Positions 16,159 through 24,121 of a stretch of DNA of 64,000 bases are shown here, in pieces. Every line of letters starts with the position of its first letter. The first letter of the stretch is position 1. The stretch spans positions 170,550 to 234,549 of the forward strand of contig JASBUR010000008.1 of NCBI GenBank assembly GCA_030147805.1. Direction: 5' to 3'. The DNA is from Sphingomonadaceae bacterium (GTDB taxonomy: Bacteria; Pseudomonadota; Alphaproteobacteria; Sphingomonadales; Sphingomonadaceae). Below the pieces are notes generated by a model. The model saw only the letters and a list, made by a program, of their open reading frames with translations, was not told the origin of the DNA and ran no database searches. Position numbers and translations under genes: made by a program.

Positions 16159-17255
16159 CAAAGGATCTCCCCGACGACGCCGAAGCGGATGCCGTCATCG
16201 CTCGTGCGCAGCACCGGGCGCTCGATGACGCCCAGCCGCCTCGCGGCCTCGAGCTGCTCTTCGAAATTGGCGAAGCGCAGCTTGAACGGCTTCGGCGCAA
16301 CGTCAGCCTTGGCCGCTGGTGGAGACGTCGGCGCCGGCCGGACGGCGGGGATGGCAACCTTCGCAGGCTCAGGCTTCGGCGCGACGGGCGCGGGCGCGGG
16401 TTGCCGCGGCACGGGAGGGGGAGAGATGCGCGGCGGAAGGTCGGCGGCCGCCGCGGCGCGCGGCTCGGTGGCGTAGACCTCCGCGATTACCGCCTGCATC
16501 GCCAGTCGGCGCGGCTGGCCGCTCGCCAGGCGGCGCTGGGTGGCGACCTTCACCCAGGTCGATTGCGAGCGACGCGACAGGCAGCGCACGGCGGCGGCCC
16601 GATCGAAGCCGCTGGCCGCGCCCTCCTTCGCCGCGAAGCCGAACAGTCCCTCGAGCATCTGCCCGGCGAACTGCAGGACATGGCCGTCGAATGCCTCGGC
16701 GAGCAGGTCGAGCGCGCGGCGCGTCGCCGCCGGGCCGATGACGCGATAGGCGCGCTGAATGCCGGGAACGCAGAACAGCATGCCCGGCTTCCAGGCTGTG
16801 TAGTTCGAATGCGGCGCGACCTTCAGCCCCGCGGCGGTGATCATCGCCTCGATCGCCGCCGCCTCCGTGTCGCCGGCCGCCAGCGCGGCGCGGTAGAGGT
16901 CGACCTTGCCCAGCGGCTTGCGCTGCTGGTTGATCGACACGAACGCCGCAGCCTCGTCGCTGAGGCTGGCGTAGGCGGTGACGACGCAGGGCAGCTCATC
17001 GATGTCGCCGCGCAGCTGCGCCGCGGCGTGGCGATGCTGGCCGTCGACGACGAACAGCGAACCGTCTGCGCGGCGGGTGACGGCGAGCGGCTGGCACAGC
17101 GACCAGTCCCAGAAGCGCGCGATCTTGCGGATCAGCGTGCGCGACGTCTCATTGTCGGTCGACCGCTGGTAGCTCGCATCGACGCTGAGCGCGGCGACGG
17201 GCAGCCACTCCATCGTCGGCCGCTCGCCGACCGGCGGGTTGAAGGCGGGGTTCAC
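16158..17255 (-). CDS. ParB/sulfiredoxin-fold nuclease-like protein, 365 aa
   Basis: Residues near 20-90 carry a ParB-like domain: YQRSTDNETSRTLIRKIARF, then VVDGQHRHAAA, where the G-QHR box corresponds to the ParB nucleotide-binding motif. A Pro-rich linker leads to a small C-terminal domain. The start is GTG at 17255: AGGAGGT lies six bases upstream and GTGA overlaps the methyltransferase stop, which outweighs the internal ATG at 17213. ParB-like domains hydrolyse CTP or cut DNA. No ParA partner is present, so plasmid-type partition is unlikely. Confidence 0.8.
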   Translation of the reverse strand: MNPAFNPPVGERPTMEWLPVAALSVDASYQRSTDNETSRTLIRKIARFWDWSLCQPLAVTRRADGSLFVVDGQHRHAAAQLRGDIDELPCVVTAYASLSDEAAAFVSINQQRKPLGKVDLYRAALAAGDTEAAAIEAMITAAGLKVAPHSNYTAWKPGMLFCVPGIQRAYRVIGPAATRRALDLLAEAFDGHVLQFAGQMLEGLFGFAAKEGAASGFDRAAAVRCLSRRSQSTWVKVATQRRLASGQPRRLAMQAVIAEVYATEPRAAAAADLPPRISPPPVPRQPAPAPVAPKPEPAKVAIPAVRPAPTSPPAAKADVAPKPFKLRFANFEEQLEAARRLGVIERPVLRTSDDGIRFGVVGEIL

Positions 17256-19702
17256 AGCCGCACCTCCTGGCTCGAGGTGTCGACGGCGAGCGCGATCTCG
17301 AGCGGGCTGACCCAGATGGCGTCCGACGAAAGCTCGAAGCTGTCGCCCGCCCACGCCTTCAGCAGCGTGCGGCCCATGACGCCGGCGACGCTGCGCGCGG
17401 CCGCGCTCGGCACCGCGTTGCCGATCTGCTCGCGCCACTCGGCATCGGATTTGCCGGCCAGCGTGAACTCCGCCCAGCGGTCTGGGTCGAACAGCGACTG
17501 CAGCGCCGCGAGCTCGAAGGTGGTGAAGGGCCGGTGCCAGGTGCCATCGCGCGCGATGATCCGGCAAATCAGGCGATCGGTCGGCGAAGGCAGCACGAAG
17601 GCGGGCTCGAGATCGATTTCGCGCGGATCGGCGACCGACCATGAGCCGTTGTTGTTCTTGGCGAAGGCGGGGACCGCGCCTGCATGATCGTCCCAGCCGA
17701 CCACGCCATAGTGGCCCTGCGTCCGGAAGGCGTCGCCGTCACCCTTGATGCAGGCCGGCCGGGGATCGGCGACGCAGAAGGCGCCGTTGCCCGTGGTGCT
17801 CGCCGAGATGACCGTCCCGGCAGCCTCATCGTAGCCGGTTACGCGATACTTGGTTGCCTTGTAGTCGTCGCGTGGCGCCGGGCGTGGATCGGCGACGCTC
17901 AGCGCGCCGCTGCCGACGCGATCGGAGCCGGTGATGGCGCCGGCCCGCTGGTCCCAATCAACGACGGCCAGCTTGTTGCGGTGAGAGTTCGGCCCGAATC
18001 CGGTGCGAGGGTCGGCAACCGACAGGCCGCCACCCGACGGTCGCGCGCCAGCGGTGACCGTCGGCGCCGCCTCTTCCATGTCGACGACGCGCAGCACGTT
18101 CTTGTGGGCGTCCGTGTAGCCGGTACGGGGGTCGGCAACGGAAAGACCGCCAGCCGGGCCGCCCGGGCCCGCAACCGCTGGCGCCGTCTCGTCGAACGAA
18201 ACGATGCGATAGGTGGAGTTGAAGCGCGGGCCACCCTTCAGGCGAGGGTCAGCGACACTGTTCGGGCCGCCGCCCGGCTGATGCTGGCCGGTGACGGTGC
18301 CAGCCGGCTCGTTCCACTGGCGGACCCCATATTGATGATAGGTCTGGTTCGCCTGCTGCGGCCGCGGATCGGCGACCGAATAGCCGCCCTGGTACGGCGA
18401 GCGCTGGTTGCCGATGATCGTCGGCGCAGGCTGGTCCCAGTCCTTCACACCGAGTTGACCACCTTCGAAGCTTCCCGGCGAGTGCCGCGGGTCGGCGACA
18501 GCGAAGGCGCCGTTCGTCGGATAGCTTTCGCCGGCGACAGTTCCGGCCGTCTCGTCCCACGCCTTCACACCAAGCGTGCTTGAGCGATCGCGCGCGACCG
18601 GCCTGGGGTCGGCGACAGCGAAGTTGCCGTTCGACGGACGCGACGCGCCGGAGATCACTCCCGACGGCGCATCCCAAGGCGTCACGCCTTCAACCCCGTG
18701 ATGGCGGTAAGCCTCCTCGCGCGGGTCGGCGACGCTGAACGCGCCGTTGGTCGGGCCGTTGCGGCCGGCGACGGTGCACGCGGGTTCGTCCCAGGCGGTG
18801 ACGCCCATCACGCCTGCGCGCCAGTCGGGCGCGATGCCGAAGTCGAGCAGGTTGCCGTCGTCGCCGACGCGGAGGTTGTTGAGCGAGCGCCAGTCCTTGC
18901 CGGCCTCGACGAACGCCAGGCGGACCCACGTCTTCCATTGCAGCGACGGCACGCGGTGCATGACGCCGGCGCGCTCGTCGCCCGGCAGCGGCAGCAGGTC
19001 GAGGATCTCGCCGACGCCCTTCAGCCGTTGCTTCACCGGCTCGTAGAGGAAGTTCGGCACCTTTTCGCGGTGGCGCGCCACGAGCAGAAAGCGCTTGCGG
19101 CTCTGCGCCAGCCCGCCGATCTCGCCGCAGTCGTGCGTCGTCTCGGCGACGTTGTAGCCATAGGCGCGCAGCAGCGCGGTGATCTGGTCGAGCAGCTTGC
19201 GGCCGCGCGTCGCGATGCGCGGGACGTTCTCGAAGATGATCAGCTCGGGCGGGTCGCCCTTGTAGGCCTCGAGCATCAGCCAGACGCCGCGCAGCGTCAG
19301 CTTGTTGAGCGCCTGGTACTTGTCGGTCGCCGACTTCGTCTCGTCGAGCAGCCCGCTGAACCCTTTACATGGTGCGGACAGGAAGACGATGTGCGGCCGC
19401 TCGTGGCCGAAGGCGGCGTGGATGTCGGGGATGCCGGCCGGCGCCCAGCCGGGCGGCGGCGCCTTGCCGTGGAACGCGAGATATTGCTCGAGGTCGAACA
19501 GGTCGAGCACCGTTCCCTTCACCCTGGCGAGGCGTTCGAAGTTCTCGATCGCACGCGCATCGACATCGATGCCGCCGATGCAGCGGAACTTGGCGACGGT
19601 GTTGCCGACGCGCGCCTCACCCTCGTTGAAGCCCTTGGCGCCGCCGCCGAGCCCGCAGAAGAAGTGCGCGTGACGGATCTCGCGCTCGATGAGCTCAACC
19701 AT
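17252..19702 (-). CDS. C5-cytosine DNA methyltransferase with ten tandem modules in the recognition region
   Basis: An 816-residue C5 methyltransferase. Motif I FFCGLGGGAKGF is at 14-25, motif IV PCKGFS with catalytic Cys112, motif VI ENV at 158-160, motif VIII QSRKR at 200-204; motifs IX (FTTFELAALQSLFD) and X (GNAVP) lie near the C-terminus. Between VIII and IX, where the target recognition domain normally sits, residues of about 297-694 form ten degenerate repeats of about 40 residues (W-[DN]-E-P-x-G-T-V-x-G...SVADPR). Typical enzymes of the family are 320-450 residues; the repeats account for the excess. It overlaps both neighbours. All catalytic motifs are intact, so activity is expected. 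Confidence 0.93.
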   Translation of the reverse strand: MVELIEREIRHAHFFCGLGGGAKGFNEGEARVGNTVAKFRCIGGIDVDARAIENFERLARVKGTVLDLFDLEQYLAFHGKAPPPGWAPAGIPDIHAAFGHERPHIVFLSAPCKGFSGLLDETKSATDKYQALNKLTLRGVWLMLEAYKGDPPELIIFENVPRIATRGRKLLDQITALLRAYGYNVAETTHDCGEIGGLAQSRKRFLLVARHREKVPNFLYEPVKQRLKGVGEILDLLPLPGDERAGVMHRVPSLQWKTWVRLAFVEAGKDWRSLNNLRVGDDGNLLDFGIAPDWRAGVMGVTAWDEPACTVAGRNGPTNGAFSVADPREEAYRHHGVEGVTPWDAPSGVISGASRPSNGNFAVADPRPVARDRSSTLGVKAWDETAGTVAGESYPTNGAFAVADPRHSPGSFEGGQLGVKDWDQPAPTIIGNQRSPYQGGYSVADPRPQQANQTYHQYGVRQWNEPAGTVTGQHQPGGGPNSVADPRLKGGPRFNSTYRIVSFDETAPAVAGPGGPAGGLSVADPRTGYTDAHKNVLRVVDMEEAAPTVTAGARPSGGGLSVADPRTGFGPNSHRNKLAVVDWDQRAGAITGSDRVGSGALSVADPRPAPRDDYKATKYRVTGYDEAAGTVISASTTGNGAFCVADPRPACIKGDGDAFRTQGHYGVVGWDDHAGAVPAFAKNNNGSWSVADPREIDLEPAFVLPSPTDRLICRIIARDGTWHRPFTTFELAALQSLFDPDRWAEFTLAGKSDAEWREQIGNAVPSAAARSVAGVMGRTLLKAWAGDSFELSSDAIWVSPLEIALAVDTSSQEVRL
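17621..18814 (-). repeat. ten ~120-bp in-frame repeats encoding SVADPR modules
   Basis: Ten copies of a unit of 38-48 codons lie head to tail. Each has a hydrophobic GV/RV start, an aromatic-acidic WDE/WDQ/YDE step, Pro/Ala-Gly-Thr-Val, a variable 8-12 residue loop, then a nearly invariant VADPR followed by a variable spacer. The variable loops differ in every copy, while the VADPR core is conserved in all ten. Divergence among copies argues against a recent expansion. Confidence 0.92.
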
Positions 19703-20129
19703 TGGTTCCCCCGATGTTGGTGACGGTGCGGCCGGGCGTGTCGACGCCGTTCAGCCGGGTGCGGATGTGCGGGTAGGAGGCCTGGAACACCGCGAGGCGC
19801 AGCGCGAAATCGGGGCCGGGCATGCCCTTGCTGTCGTCGGCGACCTCGATGCCGCCTTCGCAGTAGACGTGGTCGAAGGTGATCTTCGCGCACACGCCGT
19901 TGGGGCGGCTCGCCGAGCGCAGCAGAATCGGGACGCCGCCTGGCACGAGCGGATACGCCACCTGATAGCGCAGGTCGCTGATGACGCCGGCGCGCTCGGC
20001 GAGGCGAAGCTGGTCGCAGCGTACCGCCTCGGCCTTGCTGTCATGCTTGTGCCCGGCGCCGCAGTGCGTCTTCACCGCGCCGTACTTCTGGCCGGCCTTG
20101 AAGCCGGCGGCCTTCTTGCCCCAGCTCAT
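19695..20129 (-). CDS. DUF1064 phage protein, 144 aa
   Basis: The KYGAVKTHCGAGHKHDSKAE start and the VADDSKGMPGPDFALRLA segment match the DUF1064 family, which has a restriction-endonuclease-like core and is common beside phage replication genes. A Holliday-junction or structure-specific nuclease role is suspected for the family but not proven. The ATG at 20129 overlaps the helicase stop (ATGA). The gene end overlaps the methyltransferase start by eight bases. Confidence 0.8.
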   Translation of the reverse strand: MSWGKKAAGFKAGQKYGAVKTHCGAGHKHDSKAEAVRCDQLRLAERAGVISDLRYQVAYPLVPGGVPILLRSASRPNGVCAKITFDHVYCEGGIEVADDSKGMPGPDFALRLAVFQASYPHIRTRLNGVDTPGRTVTNIGGTNG

Positions 20130-21808
20130 GCCGCAACCTCGTCGGCAGCGCCGATGCCGAGGACATGCTGCGCCAGCCGCTTCATCCGGCTGTCGTCGCT
20201 GTACTTGATCTTCGCCGCGACGCCCGGGTCGTTGATGCCGCGCGCCTGGTCGGACTTGATGCCGAGCGTCTCGATGAGGACCGGATCGCTGCCGTCGTTG
20301 GTATGCAGGTAGTGGGCGGTGACCTGCGCAGCCTGCCCCGGGCGGCGCAGCCGGCCGATGACCTGGTGGTGGACCTGCGGCGACCAGTCGAGTTCGCCGA
20401 AGACGACGTCGGTGCAGTGATACTGCAGCCCGTCGAGGCCGGCGCCAGAGCGCAGCGAGATCATCATCACCCGGCTGTCGCCGGTGGTGAAGGCCTCGAC
20501 GCTGCGGTTCTTGCCGGCGCCGCTCTCCGACCCGGTGTAGAGCACCGGCTTGAACGCGGCGAGCTCCTCTTCCCAGATCGCGTAGACGTCGCGGTGCCAG
20601 CCGGCGAGCAGCACCCGCGGCGCGTCGCGCAGCAGCAGGCGGACATAGGCGGCGACCGATCGCGCCTTCGCGACGCCGGTCAGCTGCCGCATCTTGAGGT
20701 CGAGCTCGCGCGCCGCGCGCCCGGCTTCTACGAAGCTGCCGCGCAGGACCGTCATCGCCAGCTGGCGCGTCAGCTTCTCTTCGGCTGCCGCGGCGCCGGC
20801 GTCCCACTCGACCTCGAAGTCGATGACGTTCGGCGGGGGCATCGACGCGTCGACTGAAGGGTCATCCTCGGTGCGGCGGAGGAAATAGCCGGTGTCGCGC
20901 AGGTAGGAGCCGAGGCCGTCCGGATCCTTGACGATCTTCTGGTTGTTGCACCACTCGCGCAGGAACTCGTCGGCGCGGCCGAGCAGGTCGGGCTTCACGA
21001 AGTCCATGACACGGTGGATCTCGTCGCCGTAGTTGTAGATCGGCGTCGCGGTCAGCCCCATGCGGAGCGCGGCCGCATCGCTGGCCACGCCGCAGGCGGC
21101 GCCCTTGGCGGTGCCGCGGCCGTGGCGCAGCTCCTGGACCTCGTCGTAGATGACCGACTTGAAGAAGCCGCCCTTGATGACGTCGGTCCAGCCGGCGATG
21201 TTCGAATAGCGGAAGATGTAGACGTCGGCGGGCGGCAGGTCGTAGGGCTTCGTGCCCTTGATGACGTGCACCCGGAGCGTGGTGAACTCTTCGAGCCGCG
21301 CGGCCCATTGGATCGTCAGGTGCGGCTGCACCACGACCGCGGCGGGCAGCGGCGCGCCGCCGGTCATCACCGCCGCAGCGCTGATAGTCTTGCCGAGGCC
21401 GACGTCGTCGCCAAGCAGCAGCGAGCCGTGGTTGATGGCGATCGCCGCCGCCTGCGCCTGGAACAGATAAGGCTGGTAGCCGTCGCGAAAGCCGGTAGCG
21501 GCGCCGGGCTGCCAGTCGGGCAGCAGGATCCGGTCGCGCTCGGCGAGCCGGCCGGCCAGGCGCGCGACGCCTTCTTCGAGCACGGCGCCGAGATCGTGCT
21601 TCAGCGGATACCGCTGCATGAACCAGTGCAGGTCGGTGCGCACCTCGTCGGTGTCGCTCAGGTAGAGCGTGGTCCCGGTCGCCGGCACGCGGGGGAACAG
21701 GCGTTTGAACGCCATCGCGACGTGCGCCTCGAGGTTGTCGACCGCCCACATCTTCTGGCCGCGGCCGGCCTGGGCGGCGCCAAAGGAGAGATCGCCGTAG
21801 GTCCTCAC
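20126..21808 (-). CDS. SNF2-family (SF2) DNA helicase/translocase, 560 aa
   Basis: SF2 motifs are in order: GDDVGLGKTISAAAV (Walker A, about residue 133), YDEVQ (motif II), LTATP (motif III), and GRLRRPGQ (motif VI, about residue 490). The QVHHQVIGRLRRPGQ ending is typical of SNF2-like phage helicases. The unusual motif II (DEVQ rather than DEAH) is still acidic enough for ATP hydrolysis. It overlaps the PD-(D/E)XK gene and DUF1064 gene by ATGA, a helicase-nuclease pairing. Confidence 0.9.
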   Translation of the reverse strand: MRTYGDLSFGAAQAGRGQKMWAVDNLEAHVAMAFKRLFPRVPATGTTLYLSDTDEVRTDLHWFMQRYPLKHDLGAVLEEGVARLAGRLAERDRILLPDWQPGAATGFRDGYQPYLFQAQAAAIAINHGSLLLGDDVGLGKTISAAAVMTGGAPLPAAVVVQPHLTIQWAARLEEFTTLRVHVIKGTKPYDLPPADVYIFRYSNIAGWTDVIKGGFFKSVIYDEVQELRHGRGTAKGAACGVASDAAALRMGLTATPIYNYGDEIHRVMDFVKPDLLGRADEFLREWCNNQKIVKDPDGLGSYLRDTGYFLRRTEDDPSVDASMPPPNVIDFEVEWDAGAAAAEEKLTRQLAMTVLRGSFVEAGRAARELDLKMRQLTGVAKARSVAAYVRLLLRDAPRVLLAGWHRDVYAIWEEELAAFKPVLYTGSESGAGKNRSVEAFTTGDSRVMMISLRSGAGLDGLQYHCTDVVFGELDWSPQVHHQVIGRLRRPGQAAQVTAHYLHTNDGSDPVLIETLGIKSDQARGINDPGVAAKIKYSDDSRMKRLAQHVLGIGAADEVAA

Positions 21809-22278
21809 AGCGCGGCCCGCCCCGTCGAGACGACATAAACCGGCTTGCCGTTGATTGCGGCGGGCATGCCGAGCGCCGTTCCGGTCACGAGGATCAGCGC
21901 GTCGATGCCGTCATGCGCGGCGTAGCGCTCGAGCTGCCGGAAGATCGTGCGCTTCGGGCAGCGCGTCTTGGCCTCGATGCCGACGCCCCCGGCGAGGAAG
22001 TCGATGCGGTCGGCCGGGCCCAGCCGCGCCTCGCGCTCATGGTCGATCTCGCCGGCGGTCAGCGTGTCTGCGATCGAACCCTGCAGCGCCGCCTCGTCGC
22101 TGACGCGCAGCCGCGCGCGGCGAAGCATCGCGACGATCGCTTCCGGCGAAACACATGCGCGCGATGGCGCCGCACCCTCCCCACCGATGAGGCTCAGCTG
22201 GTGGCCCTCCTCGGGGTACCGGCGGTCGAGCGCGCGGCACTCTCCGCAGGTGCAGACGGCGGGTTCGGCGGCGCCCAT
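21805..22278 (-). CDS. PD-(D/E)XK nuclease-like protein with N-terminal Cys cluster, 157 aa
   Basis: The core DRIDFLAGGVGIEAKTR gives D...ExK, the PD-(D/E)XK active site, followed by RQLERYAAHDGIDALILVTG, a helix and strand typical of VRR-type nucleases. A short CTCGEC cluster at residues 9-14 may bind zinc. It precedes an SNF2 helicase and follows the sliding clamp by three bases. It may process replication intermediates or act on foreign DNA. Confidence 0.72.
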   Translation of the reverse strand: MGAAEPAVCTCGECRALDRRYPEEGHQLSLIGGEGAAPSRACVSPEAIVAMLRRARLRVSDEAALQGSIADTLTAGEIDHEREARLGPADRIDFLAGGVGIEAKTRCPKRTIFRQLERYAAHDGIDALILVTGTALGMPAAINGKPVYVVSTGRAAL

Positions 22279-22281
22279 AGC

Positions 22282-23397
22282 TCAGACCTTCATCGGCATG
22301 AGCACGCCGAGCCGATCGGGACGGGCGGCCGATGTGATCTTCGATGGCGCGACTGGCTGGGTGAAGGATATCGTCACGAGGTCGTCAGGCGCGAACAGCC
22401 CGGCGCTGGCTACGAGGTAGCGCGCGTTGAAGCCGACCAGCATCTCGCCGACGGAGGTGCCTTCCACGAGCTCCCGCGCTTCGGTCGACGTGTCGCGGAC
22501 GGTGAGGCTGACGGTCGCGATACCCTTCGCGATCTGAAGCCGGAGCATGTAATCATCGCGCCCACCCACGCTGCTGCACGCTTCGGCAACGCGGAGCCAC
22601 TCGCGCGCTGAGGCCGTCACAGACGCAGCCGCAGGATCTGCCGGAATGACGCGCTCATAGGCGGGGAACGTTCCGTCGATCGTCTTCGTGCACAGTCGCT
22701 GCTTGCCAACGGCGAACGCGGTGCGGCGCCGGCCGATGGCGTAAAGCACCTCGCCCTCGTGACCATCGAGCATGCGCAGGAGGTGCTTGATGGCGGCCTT
22801 CGGGATGATCGTGTCGGCGATGAAGGCGCCATCGAAAGGCAGCGGCAGGTCGGCGACGTGCAGGCGATGGCCGTCGGTGGCGGCAAGCCTGACGACGCCG
22901 TCCACCGTCTTGCAGTTGACGCCGTTGAGATAATAGCGGGTCTCTTCGGTGGAGATCGCCGGGCGGACCGCGCGGATGACGTCCCGAAGAACGGCGGCGT
23001 CGACCTTCCAGAAGTCGCCTTCATGGCCGCTGAGGTGCGGGAACTCGCCAGCCTGTTGAACGAGAGTGCGGACCCCACCGCCGTCGCCCGTCACCGTCAC
23101 CGGCCCGCCCGCCTCCGTCAGCTCGATGAGGGCCTGCTCGCCGCGCAGATGATCGAGCGAAGCGAGCAGGTCGAAGGCATTCACGTTGATCGGCAGCGCG
23201 CCGATGTCGGGGCAGCTCGCCGCGACATAGGCCGAGGCGGCCATGTCGAGGTCGGTGGCGGTTACCAGCAACTCGTCGCCGGCGGTCCATTCCAACTGCA
23301 CGTTTGCGAGGATCGGGATATCGGCGTCGCCGGCCGCCACCTTGACGATTGGGCGCAGCGCATCGGCGAGCGCCTGGCGGTTGACGGTGACGCCCAT
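22282..23397 (-). CDS. dnaN: phage-encoded DNA polymerase III beta sliding clamp
   Basis: A 371-residue clamp, the normal bacterial DnaN length. Recognisable elements are RRAVRPAISTEETRYYLNGV-type strand two region (residues about 140-165), LAATDGHRLHVADLPL, and the C-terminal VLMPMKV, which matches the M-P-M end of bacterial clamps. The first residues (VNRQALADALRPIVKVA) match the DnaN start. A second clamp in a prophage is unusual: no DNA polymerase gene is nearby, so it should work with host polymerases or clamp-binding phage proteins. It starts within the stop of gapR (TGATG). Confidence 0.9.
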   Translation of the reverse strand: MGVTVNRQALADALRPIVKVAAGDADIPILANVQLEWTAGDELLVTATDLDMAASAYVAASCPDIGALPINVNAFDLLASLDHLRGEQALIELTEAGGPVTVTGDGGGVRTLVQQAGEFPHLSGHEGDFWKVDAAVLRDVIRAVRPAISTEETRYYLNGVNCKTVDGVVRLAATDGHRLHVADLPLPFDGAFIADTIIPKAAIKHLLRMLDGHEGEVLYAIGRRRTAFAVGKQRLCTKTIDGTFPAYERVIPADPAAASVTASAREWLRVAEACSSVGGRDDYMLRLQIAKGIATVSLTVRDTSTEARELVEGTSVGEMLVGFNARYLVASAGLFAPDDLVTISFTQPVAPSKITSAARPDRLGVLMPMKV

Positions 23398-23642
23398 CAG
23401 TCCGCCAGCCCGAGCGCGGACTTGTACGTGTCGAGCAGCGCTTCCTGCTCCATGCGCGCATCCCGCTCCAGCTTCCGGAGCTTGATGATCGACCGCATCG
23501 TCTTGACGTCGTAGCCCTGCCCCTTGGCCTCGGCGAAGACGTCCTTGATGTCGTCGGCGATGCCCTGCTTTTCCTCGTTCAGGCGCTCGATGCGCTCGAT
23601 GAAGAGCCGCAGCTGCTCGGCACTGACGGTTCCGCTCGACAT
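23397..23642 (-). CDS. gapR: GapR-family (DUF2312) DNA-binding protein, 81 aa
   Basis: The sequence matches GapR closely: AEQLRLFIERIERLNEEKQG, then IADDIKDVFAEAKGQGYDVK and MRSIIKLRKLERD. Host GapR binds AT-rich overtwisted DNA ahead of forks in alphaproteobacteria and affects chromosome replication. This phage copy is joined to dnaN by a TGATG overlap and lies just downstream of the DnaA-like gene. It may open the phage origin or mimic the host protein. Confidence 0.92.
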   Translation of the reverse strand: MSSGTVSAEQLRLFIERIERLNEEKQGIADDIKDVFAEAKGQGYDVKTMRSIIKLRKLERDARMEQEALLDTYKSALGLAD

Positions 23643-23644
23643 GT

Positions 23645-24121
23645 TCAGTCTCCTCTTTGCGATGGGTTCAGCAGCTCGGCGGCGAGGCCCGCAGGCACCG
23701 GCGAACCGAACGGCATGGGAAGCTCGACCGTCGACGCGGCGACGATCGCGGCGCAGAGGTCGACGAAGTCGGCGTCGCAGCCGCTGAGGACGTCCGCCTG
23801 GTCGAGCCCGTGGCGAACCGTCGAGCGGTCGCGACGGCCGAGCGCGGCGCCGATCTCGGGCAGCGACGCATCGGTGACCTGCCGGGCCGCGCGCATCACC
23901 GCCCAGCGCGTGCGCGACAGCCGCTGCGACCGGCGATGGCTGGTGATGTCGCGCGGCGCCTGTCCGGTCACCTTCGATGCTGCGACCACCAGCCGCTCGA
24001 CCGGGTTGACCGGCAGCTGGCAGGCACGGACGGCCGCGAGGTCGCGCTCGGCGGCGTCCATGCGCATCTTCAGGTGCGAGACCTCGGCGATGAGGTCGAC
24101 CGGAGACGCCGCGCGCGTCAC
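23645..24121 (-). CDS. DnaA domain IV-like DNA-binding protein, 158 aa
   Basis: Residues of about 60-105 match the DnaA C-terminal DNA-binding domain: SHRRSQRLSRTRWAVMRAAR then SLPEIGAALGRRDRSTVRHG, the DnaA-box recognition signature with HSTV changed to RSTV. There is no AAA+ domain. The start is GTG 24121, overlapping the upstream stop (GTGA); the longer in-frame reading is a shadow. It may bind host or phage DnaA boxes and either start phage replication or block host initiation. Confidence 0.78.
   Translation of the reverse strand: MTRAASPVDLIAEVSHLKMRMDAAERDLAAVRACQLPVNPVERLVVAASKVTGQAPRDITSHRRSQRLSRTRWAVMRAARQVTDASLPEIGAALGRRDRSTVRHGLDQADVLSGCDADFVDLCAAIVAASTVELPMPFGSPVPAGLAAELLNPSQRGD

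Noticed and set aside
17621..18814. Spaced direct repeats that could suggest a CRISPR array
   Set aside because: The repeats are in-frame, degenerate at DNA level, about 120 bp apart and inside an intact methyltransferase gene; no cas gene is present. No CRISPR was seen anywhere in the window.
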